A stretch of DNA of 24,433 bases from a virus: IMG/VR virus record IMGVR_UViG_3300024518_001026, positions 1-24,433 of that record. One strand, given 5' to 3'. Positions 7,538 through 14,884 of this stretch are shown in pieces. The stretch's first letter is position 1, and the number at the start of each line of letters is the position of its first letter. The position numbers and the translations under genes are program-made. Below the pieces are notes generated by a model. The model had not been told where the DNA came from, searched no databases, and saw only the letters and a program-made list of their open reading frames with translations.

Positions 7538-9971
7538 CTCCGTCATTAAATAATAAAATATTATCATTGTCTACTATTACAGTAGTTAATTTATCACCTA
7601 CTAAAACCTGTACTTTAGGACTGTATTTGATATTACTAATAGCGTTTAACTCATCTTCGTTTAAGTATTGACTAAATACAGATAATTCTTTATGAGCTAC
7701 TGTATTGATAGCATCTAGTTGGGTATCTCCATTTATAAAAGCATCATCCCAATTAGCAAATACATTACGCTTGATAGTATCTTTTGATTCTATATTAAGG
7801 TTATGGTCTTTCTCTGCTGTGAACTTCCAATAATCCCAACCTCCCAAAGTATTAAGCCACGTAATATAAATATCTTGATTAGCACATTCTCTATTAATAT
7901 TAAATGTTTTCTTTTCAGATAGGATACAAGTTTCACCACTAGATAATTGAATATCTATCTTTGCAGCATCAGAGTTATAAGTAGGTTCTACTCTATACAC
8001 TCCTGTATCTGTATAATCTATATCTTTTAATTCAGTTCTTAATAAAGCACCATTACTATCGTACTCGTTTTGAACATATCCAAATGATGTAGTATCATAT
8101 AAATCATATTTAGAGCCTATGTAATTATCTATTTGCCACTTCTTACAAGGGTCTATATCTAATGGTACTATTATCATCTCTGATATTTGACCATCTAAAT
8201 AGTTAGTACTAAACTTACCTATATTAGTATTCAACATCGGAACACTACCTAAGTCTCCCTCTGCTACTAAAACATTATCAACAAACATACAAGAGTTAGC
8301 ACCATCTATTACAGCCTTTACTACTGTGTTACTCCCTAATACGTATGGGTCAGGGTCTACTAAAGATGTTGAGCCGTTAAATAAGGCTAGTTTTCCTTCT
8401 GTAGATGTAGTAAAGAAAGCCATTCTACTAGCTTCGTCAGAATCCCATATCTGACTTTTAGTGTCTGCTTTAAATACTGTATAAACTACCATAGGTTGAG
8501 ATAGGTTTATATCCGTAGCAAAGTACTGATTAGTGCCATTAAACTCAACAGAAGGTAAACCATTAATACCAGAGGTTTTGTATATCGGTTCTTGTGTAGC
8601 TACCGTAGTAACTGATACGTTACCTGTTCTATCAATCCATGATGATACAGCAGTACTATCAGATTGACCAATATCAGAAGCCACTAACCACATATCTGCA
8701 ATGTCTGCTATATCTAAATCCTTATTGGTAGAACCATCTAAGATAATAGAAGTATCAAAGTACTCATTATCAAATATCGTAGGAATATTAAAGTTAGTCA
8801 TAAACTTACTATTAACATCTCTACCTATGTAATCGTACATATTACCGCCTCTACTATTCTGAAACTGTAAAGAACTATTATTACCCCAAAATAGATACTC
8901 ACATACTGTAGGACTTATAGATACATTGTCAACAGTAGCCTCTATAAATTGTACAGATGCATTAGTAAACTGAACCGCAATATATTGATAGTCGTTTGTA
9001 GGTATAAAGCTCTGTGATAGGTTTGGTGTATTAGATACATTAACAGATATAAGAGTATCAAAAGTGGATAGGTCATTACTTCCTAGTATCCTATACGTTA
9101 ACCCTCCACCGCTTTTAGTAATATTAGATTGTATTAAGTATTCTACATTAGCTACTAACTCAACCGCTTGATATAAATATTGTGACTTGCTATCAGTATC
9201 TAAGTTAACCTTTGCTACTCCTGTATCCCATACGAAGGTATCTCCTACCCCTGTTTGTGTCCATCCTGATAAATCAGTCGCAAAGTCACCATTAGTAACT
9301 AACTCATTACCACAACCAGCAACCTCATCTATTTCCCATGCAGTATAAACAGTTTCAATTACACCGTTTACATTCTCATCATATCCCTCTCTCCATTGAA
9401 TATAAAAACCTGTAAAACTACTTAGCTCTATACCTTCTGATAATTGGTTATTGAAAGTAATATCTGCTTTTATAATCCCACTAAAAGAAGCTATAATATC
9501 ATTATCCACATTAGGTATAACTCTTAAAGTTCCTACCTCTATAATTGGATTAGATGCGTAGTCAACGTGCCATGATGGTAAACCACCAAAAACTTTAACC
9601 TCTGAAAAGTAGTTAATATAATGCTTTTGTAATTCTCCTAATGCTAGAGTAGAATTGTAAGCAACATAAAGAACAAAGTTTTGAGTATCTATAACCTCTT
9701 TAACTCTCCAAATGTTATTGTATTCATCAATAGATGCATTAGTCATTTGAACATATTCACCTTCTAATACATTAGTCAAAGGTGTAACTAATTCAACTTG
9801 TAAGAACCCATCATTATTAGTAAAAGAAGCTGTAAAGCTAATTGGGTCTACACTATTAACAGGATACAAGTCGCTATTTAATTTGTATTGAATAGGTAGG
9901 TTAGTACAATTCCAAGTACTTGTATTACCGTCTATTTCTTTTGCTGGTCTACTGGTTACTGTTAATGCCAT
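7470..9971 (-). CDS. Large structural protein with lectin-like domains (receptor-binding candidate)
   Basis: An 833-residue protein. Residues 1 to about 215 form a beta-rich structural part starting MALTVTSRPAKEIDG. Residues about 220-355 look like a CBM4/9-type jelly roll: the entry motif ELVTNGDFATDLSGW, a long run of strands and the closing VDNVSI. Residues about 430-605 resemble a concanavalin-A/LamG-like fold (WIDRTGN, PSVEFNGTNQYFATD, VVYTVFKAD, YLDGQISEMIIVP). The remainder (to 833) returns to virion-type sequence. Carbohydrate-binding modules inside a tail protein suggest host surface-glycan recognition. The gene overlaps the connector gene upstream by 23 nt and the zinc-ribbon gene downstream. 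Its function is inferred from domain look-alikes; a minor tail or decoration role is the alternative. Confidence 0.75.
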   Translation of the reverse strand: MALTVTSRPAKEIDGNTSTWNCTNLPIQYKLNSDLYPVNSVDPISFTASFTNNDGFLQVELVTPLTNVLEGEYVQMTNASIDEYNNIWRVKEVIDTQNFVLYVAYNSTLALGELQKHYINYFSEVKVFGGLPSWHVDYASNPIIEVGTLRVIPNVDNDIIASFSGIIKADITFNNQLSEGIELSSFTGFYIQWREGYDENVNGVIETVYTAWEIDEVAGCGNELVTNGDFATDLSGWTQTGVGDTFVWDTGVAKVNLDTDSKSQYLYQAVELVANVEYLIQSNITKSGGGLTYRILGSNDLSTFDTLISVNVSNTPNLSQSFIPTNDYQYIAVQFTNASVQFIEATVDNVSISPTVCEYLFWGNNSSLQFQNSRGGNMYDYIGRDVNSKFMTNFNIPTIFDNEYFDTSIILDGSTNKDLDIADIADMWLVASDIGQSDSTAVSSWIDRTGNVSVTTVATQEPIYKTSGINGLPSVEFNGTNQYFATDINLSQPMVVYTVFKADTKSQIWDSDEASRMAFFTTSTEGKLALFNGSTSLVDPDPYVLGSNTVVKAVIDGANSCMFVDNVLVAEGDLGSVPMLNTNIGKFSTNYLDGQISEMIIVPLDIDPCKKWQIDNYIGSKYDLYDTTSFGYVQNEYDSNGALLRTELKDIDYTDTGVYRVEPTYNSDAAKIDIQLSSGETCILSEKKTFNINRECANQDIYITWLNTLGGWDYWKFTAEKDHNLNIESKDTIKRNVFANWDDAFINGDTQLDAINTVAHKELSVFSQYLNEDELNAISNIKYSPKVQVLVGDKLTTVIVDNDNILLFNDGDEETLYTIRFNIRFPDIQSQSQ

Positions 9972-10398
9972 TCTTACTAAAATCTTTTACTATTTGTGTT
10001 TTTAATTGTTTAGCAAAGTTGTTTTTAAATTTGGTTATAGGGTCGCTTATTAAACCTTTAGTACCTTCATATCCTTCTGCGTTTATCTTTCTCCATATTG
10101 GATAAAATGCACTTTGGTCTATACCTCTTATTCTCATCCAATTCCTTAAATCAGATTCCCATGAAGCATTACTACCAGCGTTCTTAGTTTTACCTCTACC
10201 GTATTGTAATTGCTCCAATACACTAGACCCTAACAACTGACCTTTGATAACATCAGGCTTAACATCCATAACAACTTTTAAAGACTTAGCAGTTTTACCA
10301 CTAGCTACTCTATTGTTTTTGTATAGGTTTTCTGTTATGTCATTTAATAAACCTTCTAATCCTTTTTGCAATATGTTAGCTGTGTTCTTACTATCCAC
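9949..10398 (-). CDS. HK97-gp10-like tail completion/connector protein
   Basis: A 149-residue basic, mainly helical protein. The early segment RVASGKTAKSLKVVMD followed by a small-residue strand (GQLLGSSVLEQLQYGRG) is the usual pattern of HK97-gp10-type neck or tail-completion proteins (a variable-tail SGxLxxSxxV strand followed by a YGR-type turn). The C-terminal helices (ISDPITKFKNNFAKQLKTQI) end in a flexible Asn/Ser tail. The gene overlaps its upstream neighbour by 8 nt and its downstream neighbour by 23 nt, marking a tightly packed head-tail joining cluster. The family assignment is by motif resemblance and position. Confidence 0.65.
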   Translation of the reverse strand: MDSKNTANILQKGLEGLLNDITENLYKNNRVASGKTAKSLKVVMDVKPDVIKGQLLGSSVLEQLQYGRGKTKNAGSNASWESDLRNWMRIRGIDQSAFYPIWRKINAEGYEGTKGLISDPITKFKNNFAKQLKTQIVKDFSKNGINSNQ

Positions 10399-10879
10399 AG
10401 TCTACACAGTAATCTATATTATCAGGGCTTACTATTGTCATACTAACACCAACGCCTACAAGACCACTAGCAGTCTTATTAATGTTAGTTGTATTATCTG
10501 CACCGTCAACAGTCAAAGTACCTCTACTAGGTTTTACTTGCTCCATAGCTACAATAAAATTAGCAGCTATACTATCTAAGTCGTAGTGGTTATTATTCTT
10601 ATCTTTTAAGGTATCATCTATATCAGATTTGACCCATATCATATAAGCAGCACTAATTGTACTAATAGTCATGCTAGAATTAGGAACTTTCACAGTACTC
10701 TTAATAGTTTGTGCATCATCTCTAAGCCACCATATTAAAGGTAAGGTAGGTTGTTTATTAATGATATAATTATTCATATCAGATATTGAGCCTGTACCAT
10801 AAGAGAATTGAGCTTCAAACTTACTGTTGAAACTCTCTGCTATTTGCTTGTTAATATAATCTAGTTCTTTAAGTAGCAT
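10391..10879 (-). CDS. Probable tail terminator or head-tail connector protein
   Basis: A 162-residue protein with an N-terminal helix (LKELDYINKQIAESFNSKFE) and an alternating strand region (LPLIWWLRDDAQTIKSTVKV, then MTISTISAAYMIWVKSDIDD). A further helix follows (HYDLDSIAANFIVAMEQV), and the protein ends with strands and a CVDCG motif. Helix-strand-strand layout and position directly before a gp10-like gene fit the tail-terminator family that caps the tail tube, but no diagnostic motif is visible. The start codon overlaps the end of the 46-residue gene upstream by 11 nt, and the stop overlaps the next gene by 8 nt. Confidence 0.6.
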   Translation of the reverse strand: MLLKELDYINKQIAESFNSKFEAQFSYGTGSISDMNNYIINKQPTLPLIWWLRDDAQTIKSTVKVPNSSMTISTISAAYMIWVKSDIDDTLKDKNNNHYDLDSIAANFIVAMEQVKPSRGTLTVDGADNTTNINKTASGLVGVGVSMTIVSPDNIDYCVDCG

Positions 10880-11009
10880 TATCCTCTTTTATACCTTGTA
10901 ATAAATCGTATATTATCTCTAACAAATCATCTTTAGTAGCTTCCCAAGGTGCTAAGTCATAATAATTTGTTATAAATATTCTAACCTCTTCTAAGTTGTC
11001 GTTTGTCAT
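10869..11009 (-). CDS. Small acidic protein (46 aa)
   Basis: A 46-residue acidic helical protein starting MTNDNLEEVRIFITNYYDLA and ending GIKEDNAT. Two coupled junctions support it: its ATG overlaps the TGA stop of the frameshifted upstream gene (ATGA, 11006-11009), and its stop lies 11 nt inside the next gene. It fills what would otherwise be a gap of about 125 nt in a dense operon. No family is recognised. A small adaptor or chaperone in tail assembly is possible. Confidence 0.6.
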   Translation of the reverse strand: MTNDNLEEVRIFITNYYDLAPWEATKDDLLEIIYDLLQGIKEDNAT

Positions 11010-11284
11010 TTTCTTTTCTGTTTACTCCTTACAATTTCCTCATAGTTCTTAGTGCATTTATCAATCCAACTATTTAACTGTAATTGATTATACACCGTAT
11101 AAACCGATAATCCTAATATCTTTTCCTCCTTAATCAAATCCCCTCCGCTTAATTGTGCCGATGTAGTTTTAAACCCGAAAACTTCCGTAAGCCTATCAAA
11201 CCCAGCCATTTTCTGGTCATTCGTATAACTTGACTTTTTAGTCCTACTTTCGTTCCATTCCTCAATCCTTGTACTTTGTTCAAA
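11006..11284 (-). CDS. -1 frame extension of the tail chaperone-like protein
   Basis: Slipping by -1 within the T9 run continues as FEQSTRIEEWNESRTKKSSY, then MAGFDRLTEVFGFKTTSAQL, to a stop at 11006, adding 92 residues to residues 1-169 (261 in all). The -1 frame has TAG just before the T run, so the shift must happen inside the run. The extension has normal amphipathic composition and its stop overlaps the next start in ATGA, which argues that it is translated. An internal ATG at 11209 could alternatively give a separate 67-residue protein, but the open frame upstream of that ATG makes the fusion more likely. Confidence 0.65.
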   Translation of the reverse strand, partial: FEQSTRIEEWNESRTKKSSYTNDQKMAGFDRLTEVFGFKTTSAQLSGGDLIKEEKILGLSVYTVYNQLQLNSWIDKCTKNYEEIVRSKQKRK

Positions 11285-11790
11285 AAAAAACTAGCAGCGT
11301 TATAAACTTTAACACATGGTTGATTCTCAAATACCTCAACCAATCCACTAGCCTTTTTATAGTCATACTCACCATCTCTCAATACTTGATAATACGAGGC
11401 ACAAATCAAAGGATAAATATCTAGAATACTATCTTTGTTTTCTTGTGCCTCGTTTTGAATATCTTTATACAATCCTACCGATAACATCCCAACATCTTTA
11501 GGAAAAGAAAAGGTTTCATTATCTAAAATAAATACCTCTCCACTACTTTTACTATCATCCCACTCATTAGACCAAGACATATTATGCTCTAAATATACAT
11601 AGTAATCCGCTAAGTCTGGATACTTATTAAAGAAGTCTACAGGAATACCTGTCAATATAGATAACCTCCCTAATGAATCAGACTCTTTTTGTATATCTCT
11701 AAACTGCTTAAAGGTTACATCATCCCATGATTGAGGCTCTTGTACCTTTAACGGTTTTTGATTCGTTATGTTAATCTTTTTAAATAACAT
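11149..11790 (-). CDS. Tail assembly chaperone-like protein, zero-frame product
   Basis: The zero frame reads 213 residues. Residues 1-169 look like a coherent cytoplasmic protein (PQSWDDVTFKQFRDIQ, DSLGRLSILTGIPVDFF, FSFPKDVGMLSVGLYKDI) and end NAASFF at a run of nine T. After that run the zero frame becomes Arg/Lys/Leu-rich and poorly protein-like (LNKVQGLRNGTKVGLKSQVI), whereas the -1 frame continues well. The protein is of a type found just after terminase and before tail genes in Bacteroidetes phages, and a tail-chaperone role is inferred from position plus the frameshift layout (compare lambda G/GT). The start overlaps the upstream membrane-protein stop in TAATG. Either the long fused form is the only real product, with the zero frame spurious, or both are made. 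Confidence 0.6.
   Translation of the reverse strand: MLFKKINITNQKPLKVQEPQSWDDVTFKQFRDIQKESDSLGRLSILTGIPVDFFNKYPDLADYYVYLEHNMSWSNEWDDSKSSGEVFILDNETFSFPKDVGMLSVGLYKDIQNEAQENKDSILDIYPLICASYYQVLRDGEYDYKKASGLVEVFENQPCVKVYNAASFFLNKVQGLRNGTKVGLKSQVIRMTRKWLGLIGLRKFSGLKLHRHN
11282..11290 (-). other. T9 slippery run (frameshift or transcript slippage site)
   Basis: The minus strand reads GCTAG, nine T, then GAAC. In the zero frame this is AGT TTT TTT TTG. A -1 ribosomal slip, or one extra U added by polymerase, joins the 169-residue upstream part to the 92-residue -1 extension. I saw no strong stem-loop just downstream, so transcriptional slippage is at least as likely as a stimulated ribosomal shift. 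A sequencing indel in the homopolymer is also possible. Confidence 0.65.
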
Positions 11791-11933
11791 TAAAAGTACC
11801 CTAGAGTAAATTTATAACCATTTGTAGCTACTCCAAATAAAGCACCTAAAACCCAACAAGCCACTAAAGATGTACCTATAAGTATACCTAAGTAGATTGC
11901 ATATAATACCGCTTGTTTAATTTTCTTAATCAT
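11790..11933 (-). CDS. Small membrane protein (47 aa)
   Basis: A 47-residue protein with a basic start (MIKKIKQ) and one long hydrophobic stretch (YLGILIGTSLVACWVLGALF), then a short polar end (NGYKFTLGYF). It should form a single transmembrane helix. Its ATG overlaps the end of the 68-residue gene by 8 nt, and its TAA shares a base with the next ATG (TAATG, 11788-11792), so it is embedded in the operon. A holin is conceivable from size and topology, but there is no lysis gene beside it. Function is unknown. Confidence 0.62.
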   Translation of the reverse strand: MIKKIKQAVLYAIYLGILIGTSLVACWVLGALFGVATNGYKFTLGYF

Positions 11934-12132
11934 TGTTTTGTTGTTTAATTAAATCTAATATTTTTTCAGATAAACAAATAAGTTGTAATTGTGAGTACTT
12001 TTGTTTGTTTTCTAATCCTACGTGTATTCTAAAGTGGTCTTCTTCATTCCAATATAGCTCAATAGAATCTCCATTAGGTCGCTCTACTGTTATATCATTT
12101 GGAGTAAATGTTATCTTACCTTTATCTACCAT
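11926..12132 (-). CDS. Hypothetical 68-residue protein
   Basis: A small protein with short strands (KGKITFTPNDITVERPNGDS), an Asp/Glu/His-rich middle (YWNEEDHFRIHVGL) and a C-terminal helix (LQLICLSEKILDLIKQQNND). It overlaps the large terminase stop by 7 nt and the membrane-protein start by 8 nt, so it is clearly translated within the morphogenesis operon. No family is recognised. Position after the large terminase, where a portal gene is usual, is noteworthy, but the protein is far too small to be one. Confidence 0.65.
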   Translation of the reverse strand: MVDKGKITFTPNDITVERPNGDSIELYWNEEDHFRIHVGLENKQKYSQLQLICLSEKILDLIKQQNND

Positions 12133-13388
12133 CTTGTTGTCGTTTTACTTATTTCAAAATACATTCTCATCATCAAACTGTCCGAGATGTCTGGACTACG
12201 TCCTATAGTTCTCTTAACTTCATCCTTACTGATAACATCTAACTTATTAACATCGTTTATATTAGGCATTCTTACTTGCTCTAATTCCTCTGTTAACATT
12301 CTGATTACCTTATCATCAGTACAAGATACAAAAATTTTTGAACTATTAATATATTCAGCCAACTTATAATAACATTGTGCTTTTAAATGTCTATAATTTT
12401 GAGCTTTACCCTTTTCTTTTTGAGCTTTAGCATTTGATACAAAACCTTTACACTTTAGTATATCAGTAAGACCACCACCTACACCACTATCATCTACTAT
12501 AATCTGTGAACGTGGTATATTTTGCACTTTAGCAAGTTCCTGTATCTCTTTTGCTAAGGAAGTAATCGTATTTTGTTGGATTATTCTAATACTCTCTAAC
12601 CTTAACCCATTCCATAAACACACACAACTAGCATCCTTACCGAATCTAGCAACGTCAATACTTAAATATTTCTTACCTTTTACTGCAAAATCATTAGTAA
12701 ATAAATCTCTTATTGAATCAGAGCTTATTAATTGGTCTGTACCGTCACATGGCTCTGCTAAATATAGCTCCTTAAATATCTTTTCAGGTAAATCTATTTG
12801 AGCTTGTTCTACTTCTTTCTTAGATAGTATCCCTTCCTTTACGGCATCCCAGCAGTTAACTCTAAAGTAAGAGTAATTACTATCTTCTAAGGCTTTCTCT
12901 TTAAGTTTATGTACCCAATTACCTACACCGCCAAAGTTACCTATAAGTTTGCAAGGTGCTTCTGTAGCTGTTAATGTGGAACGTAAGGCGTACCATGACT
13001 CTGGTCTAGCTCTAGGAGCTTCATCGAACACACAAGCGTAAACATCTTCACCGAATAAGTTATCAGGTTTCTCTGCTGATTTAAACACTATCATAGCACC
13101 ATTAGGACAATGGATAGTTAAAGACGTTTCATTAAATCTGAATACTCCATACTTAATTAGATTACGCTTTAATCTACTAAATGCTATCTTAGCTTGATTG
13201 TATACAGGAGCTACCCACCAATAATTATATCCATGAGCTTCTGATAACTCCATAGACTTACCGAATAGCCAAATGATATGGCTATGGGTTTTACCTACCT
13301 TTGTACTAGCTTCTGTTATTGTGAATCTAGAATGACAAAAGAGTATATCTTTTTGATAAGAGGTTAGATGTGGTTTAGTTACTTCCAA
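12126..13388 (-). CDS. terL: Terminase large subunit
   Basis: A 420-residue DNA-packaging motor. The ATPase domain shows the Walker A-like EASTKVGKT (26-34), Walker B plus catalytic Glu in VYACVFDEAPR (116-126), and a coupling-type GNF at 150-152. The nuclease domain has the acidic residues of an RNase-H-like site: SIDVARFG (Asp245), IIVDDSG (Asp299/300) and the late PDISDS (Asp400/403). It would cut concatemeric DNA and pump it into proheads using ATP, with the small subunit encoded by the overlapping upstream gene (10-nt overlap). Length is normal for the family. The downstream neighbour is not a portal gene, which is unusual. Confidence 0.93.
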   Translation of the reverse strand: MEVTKPHLTSYQKDILFCHSRFTITEASTKVGKTHSHIIWLFGKSMELSEAHGYNYWWVAPVYNQAKIAFSRLKRNLIKYGVFRFNETSLTIHCPNGAMIVFKSAEKPDNLFGEDVYACVFDEAPRARPESWYALRSTLTATEAPCKLIGNFGGVGNWVHKLKEKALEDSNYSYFRVNCWDAVKEGILSKKEVEQAQIDLPEKIFKELYLAEPCDGTDQLISSDSIRDLFTNDFAVKGKKYLSIDVARFGKDASCVCLWNGLRLESIRIIQQNTITSLAKEIQELAKVQNIPRSQIIVDDSGVGGGLTDILKCKGFVSNAKAQKEKGKAQNYRHLKAQCYYKLAEYINSSKIFVSCTDDKVIRMLTEELEQVRMPNINDVNKLDVISKDEVKRTIGRSPDISDSLMMRMYFEISKTTTRW

Positions 13389-13651
13389 TCGTTCATGTCT
13401 ATTGTAGGGAACTCATGTTTAACTACATCAGAGTTCTCTGTTTTCTTAGGTACAAAGTATTGAGCAAACTTAGCAATCAAGTCCAGATACTTTTCTGGGT
13501 TCTCTTGCTTAACGTGTTCAAATGCTTCTGCTATGTATTCTGTCTGACCTTCAATAGTCTTTATAAACAACTCTCTAGCTTCTGTAGTTGTCTTGTTGGT
13601 AGTACCTTTCTTTCTACCTCCTGTCTTTTCGCTTCCTTTAGCTTTACCCAT
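13379..13651 (-). CDS. Terminase small subunit-like DNA-binding protein
   Basis: A 90-residue protein starting MGKAKGSEKTGGRKKGTTNK, the basic GGRKKGTxNK opening of DUF5681/small-terminase-like phage proteins. A helical body follows (TTEARELFIKTIEGQTEYIA, then EKYLDLIAKFAQYFVP) and an acidic tail (TIDMNDWK). It is expected to recognise the packaging site and load the large subunit. A 10-nt overlap with terL supports that role. It is shorter than many small terminases, so it could be a minimal version. The 31 nt upstream, before the lipoprotein stop, is AT-rich and shows no terminator. Confidence 0.7.
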   Translation of the reverse strand: MGKAKGSEKTGGRKKGTTNKTTTEARELFIKTIEGQTEYIAEAFEHVKQENPEKYLDLIAKFAQYFVPKKTENSDVVKHEFPTIDMNDWK

Positions 13652-13682
13652 TCTAATAAAATCTACTTTACATTTAAATATA

Positions 13683-14366
13683 CTAAAAATATTCTACATC
13701 TACATTACCCTTATACTCAACATAGATTATGTCTGTACCTATCAACTCTAAATAACCATCATTACAATCATTAACTAAAGTAAGATAACTACTAACGCTA
13801 TTACCCATATTACAAACATAGTACTTAGCATCGTTTATTATTGTTATCCTTGATAGTGCGCTATTGATACCATGAATAACTCTTATTGAGTCCATTACTT
13901 CTATACTGTTAAAAGTAATCTTAACATGGTTAGTTTCTATTTGTTCAACTACTCTTATGTATAGTATAGTTTGTACTAACTTACCATCCTCGTAATTTAA
14001 CAAGGTCATCTTATCGTCACCATCAAACTCGTAAAAGCTACCCCCTACCGATGGGCTAGGACTATCACTAATTTTGTTTGGTGCATGGTAATAGATATCC
14101 GCTTGTAAACTTACATCAGCTAAGGATATCCACGAATCTTTTGTTAATCTCATGGTTAGATTATTGTCTACTACAATATCTCCTGTTTCAGGTGACCAAA
14201 TGTTTACCGCTTCCCATTCACCATAGATACGCTCATCGGGTTCATATGGTGTTGGTGTTGGTGTAACTACTATTGGAGCTACAGTATTTGTATCTGGCTC
14301 TACTTCTTCTTTTTTGCAGCTTATCATACCTAGTACGATTAAAGCTAATAATATATTTCTTTTCAT
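13683..14366 (-). CDS. Surface-type lipoprotein (phage accessory gene)
   Basis: From ATG 14366 it is 227 residues: MKRNILLALIVLGMISC is a type II signal peptide with the lipidated Cys17, followed by KKEEVEPD. Basic-then-acidic residues just after the cysteine resemble the lipoprotein export signal that sends Bacteroidetes lipoproteins to the cell surface. A Thr/Pro linker (TVAPIVVTPTPTPYEPDE) precedes a beta-rich body (YGEWEAVNIWSPETGD; GGSFYEFDGDDKMTLLNYED) that looks lipocalin-like. Upstream in-frame ATGs (14387, 14402) are disfavoured because they lie inside the palindromic site and precede the signal peptide. It is probably a moron that alters the host surface, for example by blocking superinfection; that is inference. 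Ancestrally it may have followed the 83-residue gene directly, before the cassette array was inserted. Confidence 0.75.
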   Translation of the reverse strand: MKRNILLALIVLGMISCKKEEVEPDTNTVAPIVVTPTPTPYEPDERIYGEWEAVNIWSPETGDIVVDNNLTMRLTKDSWISLADVSLQADIYYHAPNKISDSPSPSVGGSFYEFDGDDKMTLLNYEDGKLVQTILYIRVVEQIETNHVKITFNSIEVMDSIRVIHGINSALSRITIINDAKYYVCNMGNSVSSYLTLVNDCNDGYLELIGTDIIYVEYKGNVDVEYF

Positions 14367-14375
14367 AATTTTTTT

Positions 14376-14461
14376 AATTTTTAACATAATATAAAACAGC
14401 ATTGTTCGTTACCTCACAACGACCGCTCAAGCTCTGTTTATATGGGTGTTGTACATCATAA
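14376..14461 (-). repeat. attC-like palindromic site C
   Basis: Plus-strand layout is AAC (14383-14385), 3-nt spacer, ATATAAA, one unpaired A, CAG, a variable centre, CTG, TTTATAT, 4-nt spacer, GTT (14448-14450). The 7-bp stem ATATAAA/TTTATAT plus CAG/CTG with a single bulged A matches site B in design. The minus-strand inverse core GATGTACAAC (14457-14448) overlaps the stop codon of the GIY-YIG gene, and the G^TT point would be at 14385/14384. It is the third attC-like site downstream of an ORF. The centre can also fold (TCGTT/AACGA). Span is about 82 bp, within the normal attC range. Confidence 0.6.
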
Positions 14462-14800
14462 CCCTACTTTATTGTATTTTGGCTGTATGTGTTTTATAAG
14501 CATATCCTCTATTCTTACGCTTTCAGTATTATTTTCTGTATATAAAACACCTACAAATTGTATTTCGTTCTCCCATATAAAATCCCTATCCCTTACATAT
14601 TGTAATATTCTATTTCTTAATTTCACAGCTTTGCCAACTCTTATTGGATAGTCATCCCATCCAAAAAAAACATAACATCCATTACTATTTTGTATTGAGT
14701 CTTTTGGTATTTTCCTTAAAGTTCCTTTTCTACATAACATATCAAAAAAACATTCATTTGCATCTGTTACAAATATTCTTTCAGGTAATTCTATTTTCAT
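14456..14800 (-). CDS. GIY-YIG-like nuclease domain protein (cassette cargo)
   Basis: A 114-residue protein starting MKIELPERIFVTDANECFFD. The second half resembles a GIY-YIG domain: the strand GCYVFFGWDDYPIRVGKAVK corresponds to the GIY...YIG pair, LRNRILQY carries the usual Arg-rich helix, and EDMLIKHIQPKYNKVG fits the catalytic Glu and terminal Asn motif. The exact GIY and YIG triplets are degenerate (CYV, IRVG), so activity is uncertain. No separate DNA-binding domain is present. It could be a minimal nuclease, a toxin-like or anti-phage nuclease, or a homing-type enzyme. It occupies one unit of the cassette array, with 16-bp imperfect terminal inverted repeats on both sides, and its stop overlaps site C. 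Confidence 0.7.
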   Translation of the reverse strand: MKIELPERIFVTDANECFFDMLCRKGTLRKIPKDSIQNSNGCYVFFGWDDYPIRVGKAVKLRNRILQYVRDRDFIWENEIQFVGVLYTENNTESVRIEDMLIKHIQPKYNKVGL

Positions 14801-14812
14801 TTTTTTTATTTA

Positions 14813-14881
14813 TTACGATGTACAACACGATGTAAAACGAAACTCGTTCCTCGCATACGTTTACATTAACCGTTACCCTTA
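14813..14881 (-). repeat. attC-like palindromic site B
   Basis: Plus-strand layout is AAC (14824-14826), spacer ACG, ATGTAAA (14830-14836), bulged A, CG, a variable centre, CG, TTTACAT (14860-14866), spacer TAACC, GTT (14872-14874). It lies between the 140-residue gene and the GIY-YIG gene. The right flank GTTACCCTTA is the inverse complement of the far end of the 140-residue unit (15361-15370). The left flank GATGTACAAC is the inverse complement of the far end of the GIY-YIG unit (14448-14457). A near-tandem 12-mer (acgatgtacaac, acgatgtaaaac) at 14815-14838 is also present. Confidence 0.62.
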
Positions 14882-14884
14882 ATA

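Noticed and set aside
7470-9971. The 833-residue protein as the missing portal
   Set aside because: Its lectin-like domains and lack of a helical clip/stem pattern do not fit a portal protein.
11790-11933. The 47-residue membrane protein as a holin
   Set aside because: One hydrophobic segment only, no endolysin nearby, and the position after terminase gives no support.
12404-12440. CRISPR arrays or short regularly spaced repeats anywhere in the window
   Set aside because: No repeat-spacer pattern was seen; the only tandem repeats are the hexamers at 22021-22076 and the 10-mer at 15351-15370.
13415-13774. Plus-strand ORF of 119 residues across terminase small subunit region
   Set aside because: It is Cys/Phe/Leu/Ser-rich, lies antisense to well-supported genes and has no promoter or neighbours in its direction.
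14448-14826. Insertion sequence flanked by inverted repeats around the GIY-YIG gene
   Set aside because: The GIY-YIG-like protein is not a transposase, no direct target duplication is seen, and the repeat differs in each adjacent unit, which fits cassettes better.
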